Source: Panicum virgatum (Eukaryota > Streptophyta > Magnoliopsida > Poales > Poaceae). Taken from it: a stretch of 64,000 nucleotides of DNA. Under the pieces are notes generated by a model. The model was not told the origin of the DNA. It worked only from the letters and a program-made list of their open reading frames with translations, and did no database searches. The stretch covers positions 13,937,819 to 14,001,818 of the forward strand of contig NC_053139.1 in the NCBI RefSeq assembly GCF_016808335.1, given 5' to 3'. Positions 24,370 through 35,465 of this stretch are shown here, in pieces. Made by a program: the position numbers and the translations under genes. How positions within the stretch are numbered: the stretch's first letter is position 1; the number at the start of each line of letters is the position of its first letter.

Positions 24370-24893
24370 GAAAAAGTCTAAATTACTCCCCTCAACTATA
24401 GTCAAAGTTCGAATACCACCCCCCCCCCCCTAAACTATCGTTTGGTTCATTTTACCCCCCAAACTATGCCCTTTGGTTCAAATTACCCCCTAATACAATT
24501 TGTTTTTTCATTTCTCCATGCATAGGTGGAGTTTTAAGTAGAAATTTTACAAGATTATAGTACACATCATAAAACATGTTAGAAAAAATATATCATAATT
24601 TTTTTATCATTATTTTGATAGGTGAGGATATTTAATAATAAATTAATCATTGGAGTTCAAAATTATATAAAAAGAACAATGAATAAAGTAATAACTTTTT
24701 TACATTGCCTTGTGATGTCCACTACAATTTGAAATTAAAACTCAACTTGTATACATAGAAACAAAAAAGACACAATATTATAGGGGCAAAATGAACTAAA
24801 TGGCACAGTTTAGGGGGTAAAATGAACCAAGTTATAGTTTAGGGGGTTTTTCAGACTTTAGCTACACTTAAAGGGAGTAAATTGAACTTTTTC
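24370..24893. mobile_element. inverted-repeat (MITE-like) element, class unresolved
   Basis: The left end gaaaaagtctaaattactcc and the reverse complement of the right end gaaaaagttcaatttactcc match closely. Inside them the phrases ccccctaaactatcgtttgg and accaagttatagtttagggg continue the inverted symmetry. The centre is AT-rich and non-coding. No convincing target duplication was found, so the class is left open. Confidence 0.6.
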
Positions 24894-25189
24894 CATACCG
24901 GAAATTCTTGTAAAACAAGCTGTTAGGAAAAGTATGACTTATACTGTTATACAGGTCTGCAAAACAATTCTCTTTGAGAAGACACCATACTGTTGACACA
25001 AAAATTTAGAGATACAAAGTGCTGGAAGGAAATAAGCACAGTGAACAATGAAAATCACTTTATTGTAGCAAAAATGGTTGTTAATGAATGAGTTAGTGCT
25101 GCAACTTACAACAACTGGAGTATAAAAGCTCCAGCATGTGAGCTCCAAAGCATGTGCCCAATTGGTGTATAAACAAATATAAATACTCT

Positions 25190-27097
25190 TTAAGGCCTCC
25201 AAATCTCATCCCAGCAATTGTCAACCACTTTCCGAACTCTCTTAGACTGACAAACTCCTCTCACAATAGTATACCAAATGGCAGCCTCTGGCACAATATA
25301 CTTAGCTAGCATCACCATCAAAACATCTCCAGCTGCCCAATACCTTTCTCTGTTGCATAGCCTCATGACCAGTCCCTCTAAGAATTGTCTCCCTTTCCCC
25401 TCTGCATCCTCAATCTCCCGCAAGAAAATGTTGCATGTTACTGCATCTGGATCACACCTTTGATCAAGCATCTTATTAAGCAAGTCCATTGCCCGAGGAA
25501 GGTTATTTGTGCGAATCAGCCCATCCAACATAACATTATAACTGATGGCATCTGGTTTGGCATCACCCTTCGCCAGCATGTCATTAAATAGACGGAGACC
25601 ACCATCAATCATTCCAGACATGCATAACCCCTTGATCATCGAAGTATAAGCTATTGTATCAGGTGCACAGCCACGGCCAAGCATGTGTTTCCAGACCATC
25701 ATAGCGTCTTTTAATCTCCCAACATTACACATCCCACTGATCAATATGCTGTAACTAATGGCATTTGGCACACAGCCAGCCCTTATCATCTCCTCCCAGG
25801 TAGAGAGAGCTCGCGATGAATCTCCAATCTGGAAATAACCTCGAATCATTGAGCTATATGTCATGACATTTGGTATACATTTTGCATCAACCATCTCTTC
25901 AAATAACATTTCAGCTTCTGTCATCCTCCCACACCTGGCAAGGCCATCAATCATTGCTGAATAAAGAACAACGTTCGGCCTTACCGTAGCTGCCACCATT
26001 GTCTCCCACACCCTCAGTGCCCTGTCAACCTCCCCTGACCTGCAAAACCCAGTGATCACAGCCGAGAACACAAATTCACTAGGTGCAAGCCCCTTATTCC
26101 TCATTTCCTCAGCTACTCTCCATGCATCCTCAGCTCTTCCACATTTCACCAACCCATCCACCACTGCACCATATGTCATTAACCCTGGCGCAATTCCCTC
26201 ACCCTCCATTCTTCTCATGATGCCCATCGCTGCCCTCACCTTATTGCACAACAACAAACCATGCAGCAGCACATTGTATGTCGCTGCTGTCAGTGTGCAA
26301 CCCTTTAGCTGCATAAACCGAAACAATTTGGCTGCCCCACTGACATCCCCTGCACGCAGCATTGCTCTCAGCACGGGGTTAAAAGCCTCAGCAGACACCA
26401 CCCCATCGACCACCATCTCGTGCACCAGCGCCACCGCATCCTCCACCTGCCCTGCATCGGCCAGAGCCGACACGACGGTCGAGTAGGTGAACTTATCCAG
26501 CGCAAGGTTCCACGCTGGAATGACATCGTGGAGGATTCGCAGCGCGGTTGCAAGATAGAGGCCGGGGTTTCTTGGGACCAGAGAGGAAGAGATGCACTTG
26601 AGGAGGAGGTTGAAGGAGAGCAGAGTGGGGGTGAGTCCGGGGAAGCGGCGGAGGGAGTGGGAGAAGAAGGCCGGGAGGAGGTGAGGCGGGAGGGGGAACC
26701 GGACGAGCGCTGAATTGAAGGAGTGGTGGGTGGTGGCGGCGGGGCTAGGCGGGGAGAGGAAGAGGCGCAGAGCGAGGATCGGGCGGGGCGAGCGGGCGAG
26801 GGCGGCGACAAGGTGGGGGAAGATGTGTGGGGAGGCGTCGTGGGGGAGGCGGCCGAGGAAGCCGAGGACGGCGGCGGCGGACGGGGGAGGGGACGCGACA
26901 GCGAGGGAGCGCGCGACGGAGAGGAGGGTGGGCGCGCCGGCGGCCGGGAAGAGCTCGGGGGCGAGCGGTGACTCGTCGTCGGACGATGAGGAGACGTAGG
27001 GGGACGAGTGGGAGCGGCGGGCGGCGGTGGCGGCGAGGGAGGGTCCGCGGGTGAGGCGGCGGAGGGGGACGGGGAGATGGGTGGCGGGAGGGGGCAT
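25190..27097 (-). CDS. EMB1025: P-class pentatricopeptide repeat protein, EMB1025/At4g20090-like
   Basis: An intronless 635-codon gene. The N-terminus is Arg/Ser/Pro-rich and lacks acidic residues for the first ~35 positions, fitting an organellar (probably mitochondrial) targeting peptide. From about residue 203 to 550 there are roughly ten 35-residue P-type PPR motifs, for example those starting at residues 273 (ATYNVLLHG), 307 (MTYGAVVDG), 377 (VLYSAMIDG) and 447 (ISYSILISG). There are no E, DYW or SMR domains, so a role in RNA binding, stabilisation or processing is expected rather than direct editing. The C-terminal ~80 residues (FLEGLVMRL, ending DNCWDEIWRP) resemble the Arabidopsis EMB1025-type protein from memory; the symbol is a homology call. 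The 5' third is very GC-rich and the 3' part balanced. An out-of-frame ATG lies 17 bases upstream of the start. Confidence 0.88.
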   Translation of the reverse strand: MPPPATHLPVPLRRLTRGPSLAATAARRSHSSPYVSSSSDDESPLAPELFPAAGAPTLLSVARSLAVASPPPSAAAVLGFLGRLPHDASPHIFPHLVAALARSPRPILALRLFLSPPSPAATTHHSFNSALVRFPLPPHLLPAFFSHSLRRFPGLTPTLLSFNLLLKCISSSLVPRNPGLYLATALRILHDVIPAWNLALDKFTYSTVVSALADAGQVEDAVALVHEMVVDGVVSAEAFNPVLRAMLRAGDVSGAAKLFRFMQLKGCTLTAATYNVLLHGLLLCNKVRAAMGIMRRMEGEGIAPGLMTYGAVVDGLVKCGRAEDAWRVAEEMRNKGLAPSEFVFSAVITGFCRSGEVDRALRVWETMVAATVRPNVVLYSAMIDGLARCGRMTEAEMLFEEMVDAKCIPNVMTYSSMIRGYFQIGDSSRALSTWEEMIRAGCVPNAISYSILISGMCNVGRLKDAMMVWKHMLGRGCAPDTIAYTSMIKGLCMSGMIDGGLRLFNDMLAKGDAKPDAISYNVMLDGLIRTNNLPRAMDLLNKMLDQRCDPDAVTCNIFLREIEDAEGKGRQFLEGLVMRLCNRERYWAAGDVLMVMLAKYIVPEAAIWYTIVRGVCQSKRVRKVVDNCWDEIWRP

Positions 27098-27111
27098 AGG
27101 GGGAGGAGAAG

Positions 27112-27114
27112 CAT
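27112..27114 (-). promoter_or_regulatory. upstream out-of-frame ATG of the PPR gene
   Basis: On the minus strand gccATGc precedes the PPR start by 17 bases and opens a different frame running 248 codons across the PPR 5' region. Its product would be Pro/Ser-rich low-complexity sequence, so it is read as a possible translational brake, or a sign that the mRNA starts between the two ATGs. It is not called a protein gene. Confidence 0.4.
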
Positions 27115-27243
27115 GGCGGTTGGAGGACGGCGGCGGGGTTTAGGGGGATGGCCGGCACTTGGCGGCGGGGGTGGGGAATTCTTGCAAAATCTCTCGCTCT
27201 AGGGTTTATTCGCCAAAGCCCGTTGCCGTCAGATCCTGGACTA

Positions 27244-27560
27244 AGGCGTGGTTTCGGTAATATTTTTGAAATGAAATCTTTTAAGTATTAAATATATACT
27301 AATTATAAAATTAATTATAGAACTCATTTATAAACTACTAGATTAATTTATTAAGACTAATTAATATGTCATTAATACATGTTTACTGTAGTAATTTAAT
27401 GTCTAATAACGGACTAATTAGACTCAAAAGATTCACCTCGCAATTTACAGTCAATATGTGAAAACTGATTTTTTTTATTTATATTTAATATGTCATGCAT
27501 ATGTCCAAATATTATTGTGATTGATGTGTAAAATTTTTGATGGAGAATTAAACAAAGCCT
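27244..27560. mobile_element. inverted-repeat MITE of the grass TAAGGC...GCCTTA type
   Basis: The left end aggcgtggttt and the reverse complement of the right end aggctttgttt form imperfect inverted repeats, flanked by TA on both sides (27242-27243, 27561-27562). The interior contains phrases widespread in grass repeats: tactgtagtaatttaatg, ggactaattagactcaaaag and attcacctcgcaatttacag. It lies just upstream of the PPR gene. Confidence 0.7.
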
Positions 27561-27666
27561 TAGTACTAGGCCCATGCCTATTTTCCATTTGCTACCCTGC
27601 AGTCCTGCACGCTGCAGGAGGGTCTTGCTCCGTTCTGGAGAATGCCTCCGGTGAGCCACCGTGTAC

Positions 27667-28196
27667 AAGAGCATGTCCAAGAGTATCTAAAAAGTTGAAC
27701 CCTAAAAGATTGATTTTGGGACCTTGCCAGAAACTATTGGGAGGAAAAAAGACCTCCATATCCAACCATTCCCAAAAAAAAAATAGTTGCTAAAATATTT
27801 TAATTGCTGCTACATCATCCATTCTAGACCAGCGTTTGATTTACGAGTTGATCTGCAGGAATAGCGAATATCGATTTCCTTTAATTGAACGTGACGAGAA
27901 AATGATGAATTTCTTCTCCAGAAATCTCTCCTTTTCTTTTTGCCCTTCTTTCTTTCATTCATCCACTTCTTTTGTTTCATTCCTTCTCTCTTGTGCTCCT
28001 TTCCTTCTTTTTCCCTGCACAGACATCGCAGCCTGGAGCATTCAGGGCAGCAGCATCCAGGACACCAGCAGCGTAGCCAGACAACACCGGGGACCAGCGG
28101 GACATTGGTTGGGTAACTGTTGGAGCAGGATTTTCTTTATTTAGTGCCTAAACTAGATTTTTAGAATTTATTTTGAGCACTATTGGAGATACTCTT
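27667..28196. mobile_element. MITE-like inverted-repeat element
   Basis: The left end aagagcatgtccaagagtat and the reverse complement of the right end aagagtatctccaatagtgc are similar, matching a common grass MITE terminus. A CT-rich then GC-richer interior (27920-28110) looks unrelated to the ends and may be captured sequence. The target duplication is unresolved. Confidence 0.5.
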
Positions 28197-30780
28197 AGAT
28201 GCTACCAAATCACTATACACGGTAGCACCTAAGTTGATGTATCAATAATCCGTTTAACAATATAAGTAGATAGATTATGTAAGCATCTACTGCAACTATT
28301 CAAGCTAATAAGCTAATAGCTTGATTTGCCTAGCTTAGTAAGTTAAATAGTTAGCCTACCTGTAAGTTAGATCTCTGTTTGGATCAGTTAGGACTAATTT
28401 TTAGGAGATAATAATTAGCCTTATGTATTCGAACGGGTCGAAAACCTAATCCTACCATACACATTTTATCAGTGAAATGTAGGACTTTTTGATAATATGA
28501 CATGAGATTTGAGAAGAGATATAACAAAGTTGCATCATGCCAGAGATAAATAAATGTTTACAATCACAACGTACAAGCTTATGAACACAAGCACGATATT
28601 GATCTCTCCAAACCGCCGAATGCATAATTTTTTTTCTAACTGGACTAACTCATGGGCTACTTATTTGCACTCTCCCAATGCTGGAGATGAAAGTTGGCTC
28701 AATATCCAATACTAGAAAACCGTGTGCACGCTATGGATCATTGGCGTACATACAACAATAAATTGATTTGAGTTCTAAAGAAAAAACATTAAAATAATAT
28801 TATGCAAGTTGTATCATATATATATACTTCTATTCATATATAACGTGATAACCTCGATGAAAAGTGATATGCTACAAAACACTCTAAGCAAGTGGCCCCT
28901 AGGCTGGGATGTCACCTAGGGCCCATGGGCCGGACCAAATTCTGGGTTACTGTAGTGAGGCTAATTTTTATGTTTATATTCTTTTTTCCTACTAATCCTT
29001 CATATCTGTTTGTTCATATATTTTCTTTCTTTATTTTATGTTTATTTTTAGTTTAAATTTATTTTATTTGTATTTTTATGTCCCTTGTTCTTTTTTCTCT
29101 TTCCTATTTCTTTCCTTTCCTTTTATTTTTCTTTCTTTTTCTAATCCTTTGTATCTATCTATTTATTTATTCATTGTCTTTCTTTTCTATTCTTATTATG
29201 AACCTTATGTATGTAACCTTTATTTGAATTTGTAATTTATTTTATATTAATCGTATTCATTTCTTATAATCAAATTTACTTACCCGTTCGAATAAAACTA
29301 TTTGTTTCAAATTTAAGAGCGAGTAATACTCAATGTATACTATTTTTTTGTACTGTAAAATTATAAATTTGTCTCTGAAAATATTTATTTTATTTATATG
29401 CTAAGTTGTTAGGCACATGTATATATGAATATTTTTTTGTGCTTTGTAGATGCATTCATTTTTCATGTAAAGTTATTTTTGATGTATAAGTAATTTGTTC
29501 GCAATGGAAAATTATTTGTTTACTTTATATATTAATTTGTTTGATGACATTGACTTATTTGGTTGTGATATTCATTACCAATATTTATCCTATATTATAA
29601 AATATTTGTAATATCCAATCATAAAGTATGTTGTGCATCATATTTAATTTTTCATTTGTTGAAAATATTTATTTGTTTGTGTTGTTAAAATATTTGGTCA
29701 TAGTAGCCAAAATTATTTTTTTATTATTAATTTTTTTAAAAAAATATCATGCAAATATGGCCAAGTGTGATCTTGTTTTGAAGATATTGTCGTAAAAAAA
29801 CATAATAATGGTGCAACCTATATTTAAATTTGAATACTTGTTTCATATTTATAGCTTTTTTAGTTTTAATTTCCATTAATGTGGGTGATGTCATTATGGA
29901 TGTTTTATTTTGCATGCATAGATCTTTCCTATTTAACCATACCGCACTGCCTACGGACACAGTCTTTCAATTGGACTGATGATGACTCATCTAATATATT
30001 TTTTAGGTGATGGTTCCTGCAGCTATCACGGATACAAAAGACTTTAATCACCATTAGCTAGCTGGGTTCAATCAGCTAATGAAATACCACAGCTAGTAAG
30101 AATTAGCTGAGGGCTAATAATTAACTTCTTCATTAGCTGACCTGTTTAGATCCCTAGTAGCTAACGATTAGCTAGAGATCCGGACATGATTTTATACCTA
30201 ATCATCAACTAGCAATTGTTGGCCGTGCTTAAGAGATTAGGATAAAAGGGAAAGGTGTTTTCCCGTTATTTAAATATCAACATGTTGGCTCCATATTTTT
30301 AGTGCCTTTTCCTAGTACTTTCTCCATACTGAACTATAAATCATTTTGCTTTGTCTTAAATCAAAGCAGTCTACCTTTAACCAAATTTAGAGAAGAATAT
30401 CTAACACGTCAAGTAAGTAATATAAATTATAAAATATATTTTATAATGTATCTAATTATTTTAGTTCGGCATTTAAAATATTATGACTCTTTTATATAAA
30501 TTTGGTAAAATTTAAAGCAATTTAATTTATAACAAATCAAAATAACTTATATTCCAGAATGGAAGAAGTATCTACTTTTGCGAAAAGGAAAGATGCATGG
30601 GGTCAAACGAAGCCGAAGCATCAAAACGTTCGAACCCATCCATTTCATCACCAACCTTAGTAGTAGCTTATATTATCTACACACAACTACAAGAACCATA
30701 TTCTTCATTGATCTCCTAATTAGTTGACTACTTTAATTGTCCAAAGTAAGAAATTAACGAGTCATTTTATTCTCTGATTC
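28197..30780. other. AT-rich intergenic DNA
   Basis: Very AT-rich with long T-rich low-complexity runs between 28970 and 29700. Phrases around 28370 (ctgtttggatcagttagg) and 30150-30190 (tttagatccctagtagctaa) look like degraded MITE ends. No gene is seen. Confidence 0.5.
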
Positions 30781-30821
30781 AACCAGTGACCTCTGACCAC
30801 CGAATGAACAATTCAATATGC

Positions 30822-31475
30822 TCAGACGATGCTGCACGCGTTGGGGTTCTCCTCGCTGAAGATGGTGCTCAGCCGGCCGTTGGCGTCGGTGGCGATGCTG
30901 TAGATGCCCTCGCGCACCGGCGTCGGGTAGTACCACCGGTACTCGCCGGAGAAGTACTCGTGCCGCCTCGGCGTGCCCGCCTGCGTCTCCCACCGCGGCA
31001 GCGGCGACGGCGCGTACCAGCCGTAGCCGTACGCGTACCCGTGCCCGCCGTGTGCCGGCGGCTGATGAGCAGGGGATGGGTGGTACGTCGGCGGCTCAGC
31101 TCCACCGTGGTGGTGGTAGACCACGCCGGCTGTGCCGCCGGCAGCCCCGCCGCTCGCCACCGTCGCGGCGTGATGCTGCGCGTGATGCGGCGGTGGCTGG
31201 TCGTCGTCGTCCGCGGGCACCGGCCCCGATGGCGTGAACCGGACGCGCTTCTTCTTCTTCTTCCTGGGCTTGCGGGCGCCCTGAGGTGGGGCGCCCGTGG
31301 AGGGGAACGGCGTGCCGGGCAGGGTCGTCGCCGTCGCGTGCGCTTGCGGCGGCTCCGGCTGGACGGCGTGGGCGTGGGCGTGGGCGTGGCTGTTGCTGGT
31401 GGCCAAGGTGACGGTGCGCGCGGTCGGGCGCACGTAGCACGTCTGCGCGGGTGCGTACGCCATGGCGTAGTCCAT
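30822..31475 (-). CDS. His/Pro-rich protein with conserved C-terminus ending CSIV
   Basis: 217 codons. The protein has an N-terminal region with an Ala-His dipeptide run (about residues 29-38), a strongly basic RKPRKKKKKRVRF stretch (69-80) that could be a nuclear localisation signal, a His/Pro/Gly/Ala-rich centre, and a distinct Tyr-rich C-terminus from about residue 173 (YFSGEYRWYYPTPVREGIYS, then a FSEENPNACSIV end). The C-terminus is recalled from uncharacterised plant proteins and is probably the functional part. The last four residues form a CaaX-like box with X = Val, so prenylation is possible but unproven. The frame is open upstream of the ATG through GRERRVRRYNDK, so a spliced N-terminal extension is possible; a 5'-UTR intron with donor near 32172 is plausible. 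Confidence 0.75.
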   Translation of the reverse strand: MDYAMAYAPAQTCYVRPTARTVTLATSNSHAHAHAHAVQPEPPQAHATATTLPGTPFPSTGAPPQGARKPRKKKKKRVRFTPSGPVPADDDDQPPPHHAQHHAATVASGGAAGGTAGVVYHHHGGAEPPTYHPSPAHQPPAHGGHGYAYGYGWYAPSPLPRWETQAGTPRRHEYFSGEYRWYYPTPVREGIYSIATDANGRLSTIFSEENPNACSIV

Positions 31476-32159
31476 CTTGTCGTTGTACCTGCGGACGCGC
31501 CTTTCGCGCCCTAGGAGTCAGGAGAGAAAAATGAGATGAACAAGCACCTAATTATCACATCAGAACTGGAAATGATTACGTCTGAACAACATGTAGTAGA
31601 TATATATATACATGTTTTCTCAAAACAAAAACAAAAACCCAGCATGTGTTCGTGCAAAGATGAAACTGCAGATCGGTGGAACCAAAATGCGCAGGAGTTC
31701 AGAACTGATGAACTTGGTTCAAATTTACACAAATCGTGCGCGCGCAATCTGTGGTTATGATGCTGAAATTGAAAAACTGCTTTTGTCTAGGAAATGGTAA
31801 GAAGAGAATATAAAACAAAAATATACCGTTGCATTTGGTTATCATTCTCGATATCATCCTTCCCAAAGGGGAGCAAGAGCAGCCCATCTGCCTGTCGGCC
31901 GCCAGCTCCATCTCCCTCGCCCGCACATCTGCATGGTATACCATCTGCGGATACATGTATGCCAGCACCAGTGTGTGCAACACCTTATTATTACCAGACA
32001 TCGTCGACCAAAACCTCCATCGGATGCTGCTGCAAGCTCTCCGACGACCCCTAAATCTTTAATTTTAGCAAAGAACAGTCTTGGAATGGTTGGCTGCTGA
32101 TGAGATGAAGCTAAGCAGCAGCAACTGCAGCAGCTAGTGATGATGGGATCGAATCGAAT

Positions 32160-32405
32160 AGCAATGGTCTTACCCAAATGGTTCTCTGTGTGGACTGGAG
32201 AAATGCGATGCGTTGCACTTGCGCGCGCCCACGGTAGAGTGTATTAGAGCGAGGGAAGAAGGAAGGAGGAGCATCTCAGCTGCCAGGAAGCGTAAAGCGC
32301 GCGTGGTCCTTAGCTTGTTCTGGTGTGTACGCCCGCCCGCAGGGTTGTTCGAGCAGGCGGGCGGCGGCAGACTGAGTGAGTGAGTGGCGTCAGAGTCAGA
32401 ATATA
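32160..32405 (-). promoter_or_regulatory. putative promoter and first non-coding exon of the 30822-31475 gene
   Basis: The minus strand has a catatattc TATA-like box at about 32397-32405. A GC/CT-rich leader follows, ending in ccatttgggtaagacc, where gtaag near 32172 is a good intron donor. An acceptor such as gtccgcag just upstream of the coding start would close an intron of about 0.7 kb. No protein-coding signal is seen in this exon. Confidence 0.4.
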
Positions 32406-32799
32406 TGCGGCCGGAGAAACTTCAATTCATGCTTGGATGGAAAGCGCCTTTGCACGGGATGCTTCTTCTGTTCTGGCCCTGAAAAGAGGAGTGCCATATG
32501 TATAAAGATTGAAGAGGCGGCTAGCCCCTGGTTCGCGTGGCTGATATTTATTTGTGTGTCCAATTTGTACAACGATATTTCTTCGATGATACTGTATGCT
32601 AATGATACGATTATTTGGGATCTAATAAACTAAGTGTTACACCTTACCCTTCTTAGGTTTTGTGTTGTGGTGGTTCACAGTTTTTTTCCCCTTTTTTGAG
32701 AAAGATATCGCGGCGGTTCACAGTTGACTACTTGCAAATAAAATTGTGCCAGACCTATCTCTTGACAAATTTAGCAGCCTGACTAGCTTACAAAGTCTT
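32406..32799. other. intergenic, no gene seen
   Basis: Upstream DNA of the His/Pro-rich gene, running to the target duplication of the solo LTR. No feature is recognised. Confidence 0.5.
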
Positions 32800-34245
32800 T
32801 GAAAGTGATCGGGTGCTCTAGACTAAGAGGAGGAGGGGGTGAATTAGGCACTAATAAAAACTTAGACCTATGGCTCCAACTAGTTTGCACAAAACTTAAA
32901 CTAAAACATGCTATCTAGATGTGCAACTAGGTTGTTCTAGTGTGAAACCCCTATCCCAAAAGAGTTTAGCAACCTATAGCATTTCCTATCAAGAAACTAT
33001 TCTATAAAAGAATGCACACAAATTGCTAGTATGAAATGCGGAAGCTTAAATAGCAGGATATGAGATAGCAAACTCTTGACGCGGGTGTTTATCCCGTGGT
33101 TCGGTTAGCCACAAAGGCACACCTACAGCCACGTTGTTGTAGCACTCATTAAGAGTATTGCTACTTGGCCACCAAGTCTCTTCCGTGAACACAATCACGG
33201 TCACCTTGGCCCCGGGGTTCCACTAAGGAGCTTCTCCACAAAGGATGGGGGTCTCCACGTCCCCCGCACAAAGATGTCGTCGCCGCTCCACACCAAGTCG
33301 GAGGGTCGATGATGTTGCCGGCGAGCTTCACGCTCCAAGGTGCCAGCGCACCACGCTCTTGTTTTGGTTCGCTAATGAACCACAGCACAAAGGTTCGAAG
33401 CCTTGCAATCTCACTCACTAAGAGCTAATCCTTTACACAACACTCTCAATGTGTGCTAAGGGCTAAGGATATGATCTTGATGCTTTTGTATGGCTTGGAG
33501 ATGTTCTTGGGTGTGTGTGGGATGTTCAGCAACTCCAGCGATCTTCAAATGGCCGGGGTGAGGCGTATATATAGGCCACCAAGTCTTGTAGCCGTTGCTC
33601 CAACAGTCAGCAGAAAATATGCGTATCATTGGATGAACCGATGCCTCTGGCAGGGGTAGCGTCGGTTCATCCGGTCACTCTAAGACACAAAGTAGCCGTT
33701 GAACTTCTGACTGCTGACACAGTGACCACCGGTTGAACCGATGCTTGCCCGTCGGTTAAACCGGTCACTCACAGCCTTCTTCTCTTCTGCTGACGTCAAT
33801 GCACCGACGCAATACTCCGATGCACCGTCGGTTGAACCGGTGCTGAAGAAAACTTCTCCTGGGCACTTGACATCGTCTCTGGTACACAGTACGCCCAATG
33901 CACCGATGCCCTTTCTTAGACCGTCGGTTCAACCGGTGACTATAGGCTGACTTGGCTTCGATTCCCTCCTGCACCAAACATCATAGCGTCGGTTCTTCCG
34001 ACAAGCGTCGGATGCACCGATGCTTAGGCATCGATTCTTCCGGTGCTCCTGATCCGAAGCGGCGGAACCCCAGTAGGGGCAGCCCTTCTGGCCTTGCTAC
34101 GCCTATCTTCTCTTTCTCTTTATCATCACTTGAACCTAAAAGCCTGAGAATGGTCATCTTAACAATCATATTAGTCCAAGTGTTGTGTTGTCATTCGATC
34201 ACCAAAATCACTCGAAATGGCATAAATGGTGTCATGTTCGTTTCA
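32800..34245 (-). mobile_element. solo LTR, SIRE/Maximus-type Copia family
   Basis: A 1446-bp LTR with termini TGAAAGTG and GTTTCA and a perfect 5-bp target duplication gtctt (32795-32799, 34246-34250); no internal region. By comparison with the full-length element at 46-59 kb the sense strand is minus. The minus strand has a TATA box (tatatatac, about 33565-33575). Directly upstream of it (33611-34055) are about ten copies of half-palindromes of the type CGGTTGAACCG or CATCGGTTC/GAACCGATG. The segment 34100-34200 matches the solo LTR at 39347-42804 in opposite orientation, so both belong to one family. Confidence 0.9.
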
Positions 34246-34250
34246 GTCTT

Positions 34251-34734
34251 CCCAACAAAGGAACAGAGAACAATAGGGGAATTGTGGACTTGCGCGCGGT
34301 TGAGGTTACCTCTCTACCCCTCCATTTCTTTTTATAACCATGTTAGGATTTAATAAGTCTTACTGTGTGTGACCGCCAATAATTCCTCGAACAATATATT
34401 AACAGTTGCTACAAAGGTAATGACTTGTTTTTGGCCAGCCGTATTTTTGCACCTCCGTACGACCGCATCTGCGTGTCCATCTTATACTAGAGATAATCCA
34501 TATGTGGCTATGTCAGCATCCTTATTTGCTCACCGGTTCATTCCTCTCCCACACCCCTCTCTCTTTCCTCATGCTCATCTTCCTAGTCCCTCACCTCTCT
34601 CTTCCGGCCCTCCTGCGCTACTCCGATCCCATCGCGCCTCCCCTCCCCGCCGGCCTTCCCTGCGTTGCTCCGATCCCATCGTGCCTCCCCTCCCCACCGC
34701 CCTTCCCTGCGGCGGCGGTGTGGGCGGCCACGAG
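34251..34734. other. intergenic, no gene seen
   Basis: CT-rich to GC-rich DNA to the right of the solo LTR. Short imperfect repeats such as ctccgatcccatcgcgcctcc occur twice near 34620 and 34670. No credible gene. Confidence 0.4.
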
Positions 34735-35465
34735 GGGCCGCACGCGGTGGTGCGGTGCGAGGGGGCGCGGCGACGCCGTGGGGCGCGAGGGGCCGCGCGC
34801 GGCAGCGCTGCGTGAGGGGGTGCGGCAGTGTGGCGTGAGCAGGGTTCACCTTACCGGTGGGAACCGGTCCGGTTTGACCGGTTACCGGTCAAACCAGTTC
34901 CGGTTTGGGCCGGTACCAAACCGGCCCAAATTCAAAATTCAAATTTGAATTCAAAAAAATGAAAAATTCCTAAAAATACTTCAAGGTGCGACGAATCTAA
35001 TGGTGTCAAATTTTCTCAAAAATTCATTCGTTTAACATACTTTTCGGGCATTTAAAGTTAAAACAAAAAAGAAAAGGAAAAAAATGAGACGGCCCATTAA
35101 GGCCCACTTGGTAAACCGGTCAAACCGGCCGGTAAACCGGTCAAACCGGCCGGTATACCGGTCCAAACCGGTTACACATATAATTTTAAATTTGGATTTG
35201 AATATAAACTGGCCGGTAAACCGGTCAAACTGACCGGTAAACCGGTCGGTATACCGGTACGAACCGGTTGAACTGAGTTTTTTGAATTCAAATTTGAATT
35301 TGACCGGTTTCTACCGGTAACCGGTCAAACCGGTCTGGTAAACTGGAACCGGTGGGCGCCGGTTTGGGTAAACCGGTCGGAAAAAAAAACCTCGGGCGTG
35401 AGGGGGCGCGGCGGCAATGTGGGGCTCGAGGGGCCGCGCACGGAGGTGCCGCAGAGCCGATGCAA
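34735..35465. repeat. GC-rich minisatellite, ~27-bp unit, split by a hAT element
   Basis: Variants of cgaggggccgcgcgcggcag and tgagggggtgcggcagtg alternate with a period of about 27 bases from 34735 to 34839 and resume at 35395. About six units are visible. The hAT-type element 34840-35394 interrupts the array. Open frames through it are low-complexity. Confidence 0.6.
34840..35394. mobile_element. hAT-type non-autonomous element with ACCGGTCAAACCGG iterons
   Basis: A 555-bp element starting CAGGGTT and ending AACCTCG, flanked by the 8-bp duplication ggcgtgag (34832-34839, 35395-35402). Removing it restores the minisatellite. Both ends (34850-34930 and 35110-35380) are dense in accggt, ggtttgaccgg and aaaccggccgg, making large inverted symmetries around an AT-rich centre. 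CAGGG termini with an 8-bp duplication fit hAT. No coding capacity. Confidence 0.75.

Larger units (their letters stand above)
18935..25189. other. long AT-rich non-coding region
   Basis: About 6 kb with no convincing coding exon apart from the GC-rich island listed at 20547-21060. It contains the separately listed 71-bp duplication, Stowaway MITE, diverged duplication and inverted-repeat element. The texture is compatible with introns of a long gene, a 3' flank of the PPR gene, or degraded transposons. I cannot choose among these. Confidence 0.35.

Noticed and set aside
26368..27114. 248-codon open frame overlapping the PPR gene, same strand
   Set aside because: Pro/Ser low-complexity frame created by high GC; kept only as a possible upstream ATG effect.
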